A stretch of DNA of 7,394 nucleotides, taken from CAZWSE01 sp964636575. GTDB taxonomy: Bacteria > Pseudomonadota > Alphaproteobacteria > Rhodobacterales > Rhodobacteraceae. Location: NCBI GenBank assembly GCA_964636575.1, contig CAZWSE010000130.1:1-7394 (forward strand), written 5' to 3'. The notes below the pieces were generated by a model. That model saw nothing but the letters and a program-made list of their open reading frames with translations, did no database searches and was not told where the DNA came from. A program made the translations under genes and the position numbers. Below, piece after piece: positions 5,794 through 7,394 of this stretch (positions within the stretch are counted from its first letter, which is position 1; every line of letters starts with the position of its first letter).

Positions 5794-7392
5794 ATGGAAG
5801 CAGATTTTGTGATCGTCGGGGCTGGATCGGCGGGCTGTGTGCTTGCAAATCGTCTAAGCGCGGACCCGTCAGTCAACGTGATTCTGCTCGAAGCAGGGGG
5901 TCGCGATCTGAACCCTTGGATCCATATTCCAGTCGGATATTTCAAAACCATCCACAATCCGTCCGTCGATTGGTGCTACAAAACCGAACCCGATCCGGGG
6001 CTGAACGGACGCTCTATCGAATGGCCGCGCGGCAAGGTGCTTGGTGGGTCGTCGTCCTTGAACGGTCTGCTTTATGTCCGCGGGCAACCGCAAGACTATG
6101 ACCGCTGGGCGCAGATGGGCAACCGTGGCTGGGCTTGGGATGACGTGCTGCCCCTGTTCAAACGGGCCGAGAAAAACGAACGCGGTGCTGATGAATACCA
6201 CGGCGACGAAGGCCCGCTGTCTGTGTCCAACATGCGCATCCAGCGCCCGATCACTGACGCATGGGTCGCCGCCGCCCAAGCCGCTGGTCACAAGTTTAAT
6301 CCCGACTACAACGGCGCCGAGCAAGAGGGCGTCGGCTTTTTCCAACTGACCGCCAAGAACGGACGGCGGTGCAGTTCTGCTGTGGCCTATCTGAACCCCG
6401 TCAAGTCGCGTGAGAATTTGAAAATTATCACCCACGCGCAGGTCGATAAGGTCAATCTTGATGGCAAACGCTGCACGGGCGTGACCTATACCGACCGGTC
6501 TGGGACTGAGCATGTGGTCAAAGCGAATCGCGAAGTCGTGCTGTCAGGCGGGGCAATCAATTCACCCCAGATCCTGATGGTGTCGGGCATCGGCGAGGCC
6601 GAGCAGCTGCGCGAACACGGGGTTGAGGTCAAACATGATCTCCCCGGTGTTGGCAAAAACATGCAGGATCATTTGCAGGCCCGTCTGGTCTACAAATGTA
6701 ATGAACCAACGTTGAACGATGAGGTCGGCAGCCTTTTGGGGCAGGCCCGTATCGGGCTGAAGTATCTGATGTTCCGCGCGGGCCCTATGACCATGGCGGC
6801 CTCGCTTGCCACAGGGTTCCTGAAAACCCGCGATGATCTGGAAACGCCGGATATTCAGTTCCACGTCCAGCCCTTGTCTGCTGAAAATCCAGGAAAAGGG
6901 GCGGACAAGTTTTCTGCCTTCACCATGTCGGTCTGCCAGTTGCGCCCCGAATCCAAGGGTGAGATCAGGCTGAAATCCAAAAACCCGCGCGACTACCCCG
7001 CGATCATCCCGAATTATCTGTCGACCGAGACCGACTGCCGGACCATCGTCGCGGGCGTCAACATGGCCCGCACCATCGCGCGGCATGCGCCTTTGACCAG
7101 CAAGATCTCGGAAGAGTTCCGCCCGCATGCGGATTTGGACATAAACGACTACGACGCAACGCTCGATTGGGCGCGCAACAACACGGCGTCAATCTATCAC
7201 CCGACGGGCACCTGCAAAATGGGGCAGGGCAAGGAGGCGGTCGTGGATGAGAACCTGAAGGTCCACGGCATAGAAGGGCTGCGGGTCGCGGATTGTTCGA
7301 TCATGCCCGAAATCGTATCCGGCAACACCAACGCGCCTGCCATTATGATCGGCGAAAAGGCGAGCGATCTGATTTTGAACGGGGCGGGTTAG
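5794..7392 (+). CDS. GMC-family FAD-dependent oxidoreductase (choline/alcohol dehydrogenase-like)
   Basis: This complete 532-residue flavoprotein oxidises an alcohol group, reducing FAD and passing electrons to an unknown acceptor. The N-terminal Rossmann motif GAGSAG (9-14) and acidic E33 in the LLEAGG segment bind the ADP part of FAD. GMC signature 1 begins at PRGKVLGGSSSLNG (78-91) and signature 2 is SGGAINSPQILMVSGIG (251-267). The C-terminal catalytic pair is H469 in YHPTGTCKMG and N513 in GNTNAP, as in choline dehydrogenases and related enzymes. No signal peptide or membrane segment is seen, so it should be cytoplasmic. Length and motifs fit bacterial BetA/AlkJ-like members, a family with very varied substrates (choline, aliphatic, aryl and polyether alcohols), so I give no gene name. 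It diverges from dctP, and its start is supported by AGGAG 8 nt upstream. The arrangement suggests it acts on the imported compound or a product of it. It ends two bases before the window edge. Confidence 0.95.
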   Translation: MEADFVIVGAGSAGCVLANRLSADPSVNVILLEAGGRDLNPWIHIPVGYFKTIHNPSVDWCYKTEPDPGLNGRSIEWPRGKVLGGSSSLNGLLYVRGQPQDYDRWAQMGNRGWAWDDVLPLFKRAEKNERGADEYHGDEGPLSVSNMRIQRPITDAWVAAAQAAGHKFNPDYNGAEQEGVGFFQLTAKNGRRCSSAVAYLNPVKSRENLKIITHAQVDKVNLDGKRCTGVTYTDRSGTEHVVKANREVVLSGGAINSPQILMVSGIGEAEQLREHGVEVKHDLPGVGKNMQDHLQARLVYKCNEPTLNDEVGSLLGQARIGLKYLMFRAGPMTMAASLATGFLKTRDDLETPDIQFHVQPLSAENPGKGADKFSAFTMSVCQLRPESKGEIRLKSKNPRDYPAIIPNYLSTETDCRTIVAGVNMARTIARHAPLTSKISEEFRPHADLDINDYDATLDWARNNTASIYHPTGTCKMGQGKEAVVDENLKVHGIEGLRVADCSIMPEIVSGNTNAPAIMIGEKASDLILNGAG

Positions 7393-7394
7393 GG

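Noticed and set aside
5869..6513. 214-codon minus-strand frame opposite the GMC gene (and another at 6562-7128)
   Set aside because: Both overlap conserved GMC motifs on the other strand and show no family resemblance.

Overview
The window looks like a chromosomal segment of an aerobic alphaproteobacterium, most likely of the Roseobacter group (Rhodobacteraceae). This rests on moderately high GC with GC-rich third positions, the style of a TRAP (tripartite ATP-independent periplasmic) transporter operon with a twin-arginine-type binding-protein leader, and a GMC oxidoreductase of the kind common in that group. The assignment is by general resemblance only. There are no RNA genes, insertion sequences or CRISPR arrays, and coding density is high.

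Layout. Bases 1-1445 (+) carry the 3' part of a large redox gene cut by the left edge. The visible 480 residues begin inside a [4Fe-4S] motif of the reductive dehalogenase/epoxyqueuosine reductase type (C-X12-C-X2-C-X3-CPWN) and run without a break into a flavin/NAD(P)H reductase with a C-terminal plant-type [2Fe-2S] ferredoxin. That order matches the self-sufficient reductive dehalogenases of aerobic bacteria (BhbA type). Facing it, 18 bp away, is a minus-strand block transcribed leftward from about 5700: dctP, a terminator-like hairpin, dctQ, dctM and an IclR-family regulator (to 1464). Divergent from dctP across a 111-bp AT-rich region is a complete GMC flavoprotein oxidoreductase (5794-7392, +).

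How they may work together. DctP should capture an organic anion in the periplasm and DctQM bring it in with a sodium or proton gradient. The IclR protein, last in the transporter operon, probably senses that compound or a product and acts at the dctP/GMC intergenic region, where an imperfect TGAGAC-N5-GTTTCA inverted repeat lies. The GMC enzyme would oxidise an alcohol-type substrate or intermediate. The dehalogenase-reductase fusion could remove a halogen from a haloaromatic or similar acid using NAD(P)H directly. The transporter-regulator-GMC unit is well supported by arrangement. A functional link to the dehalogenase is inference from proximity, because that gene is convergent and its promoter and catalytic domain lie outside the window.
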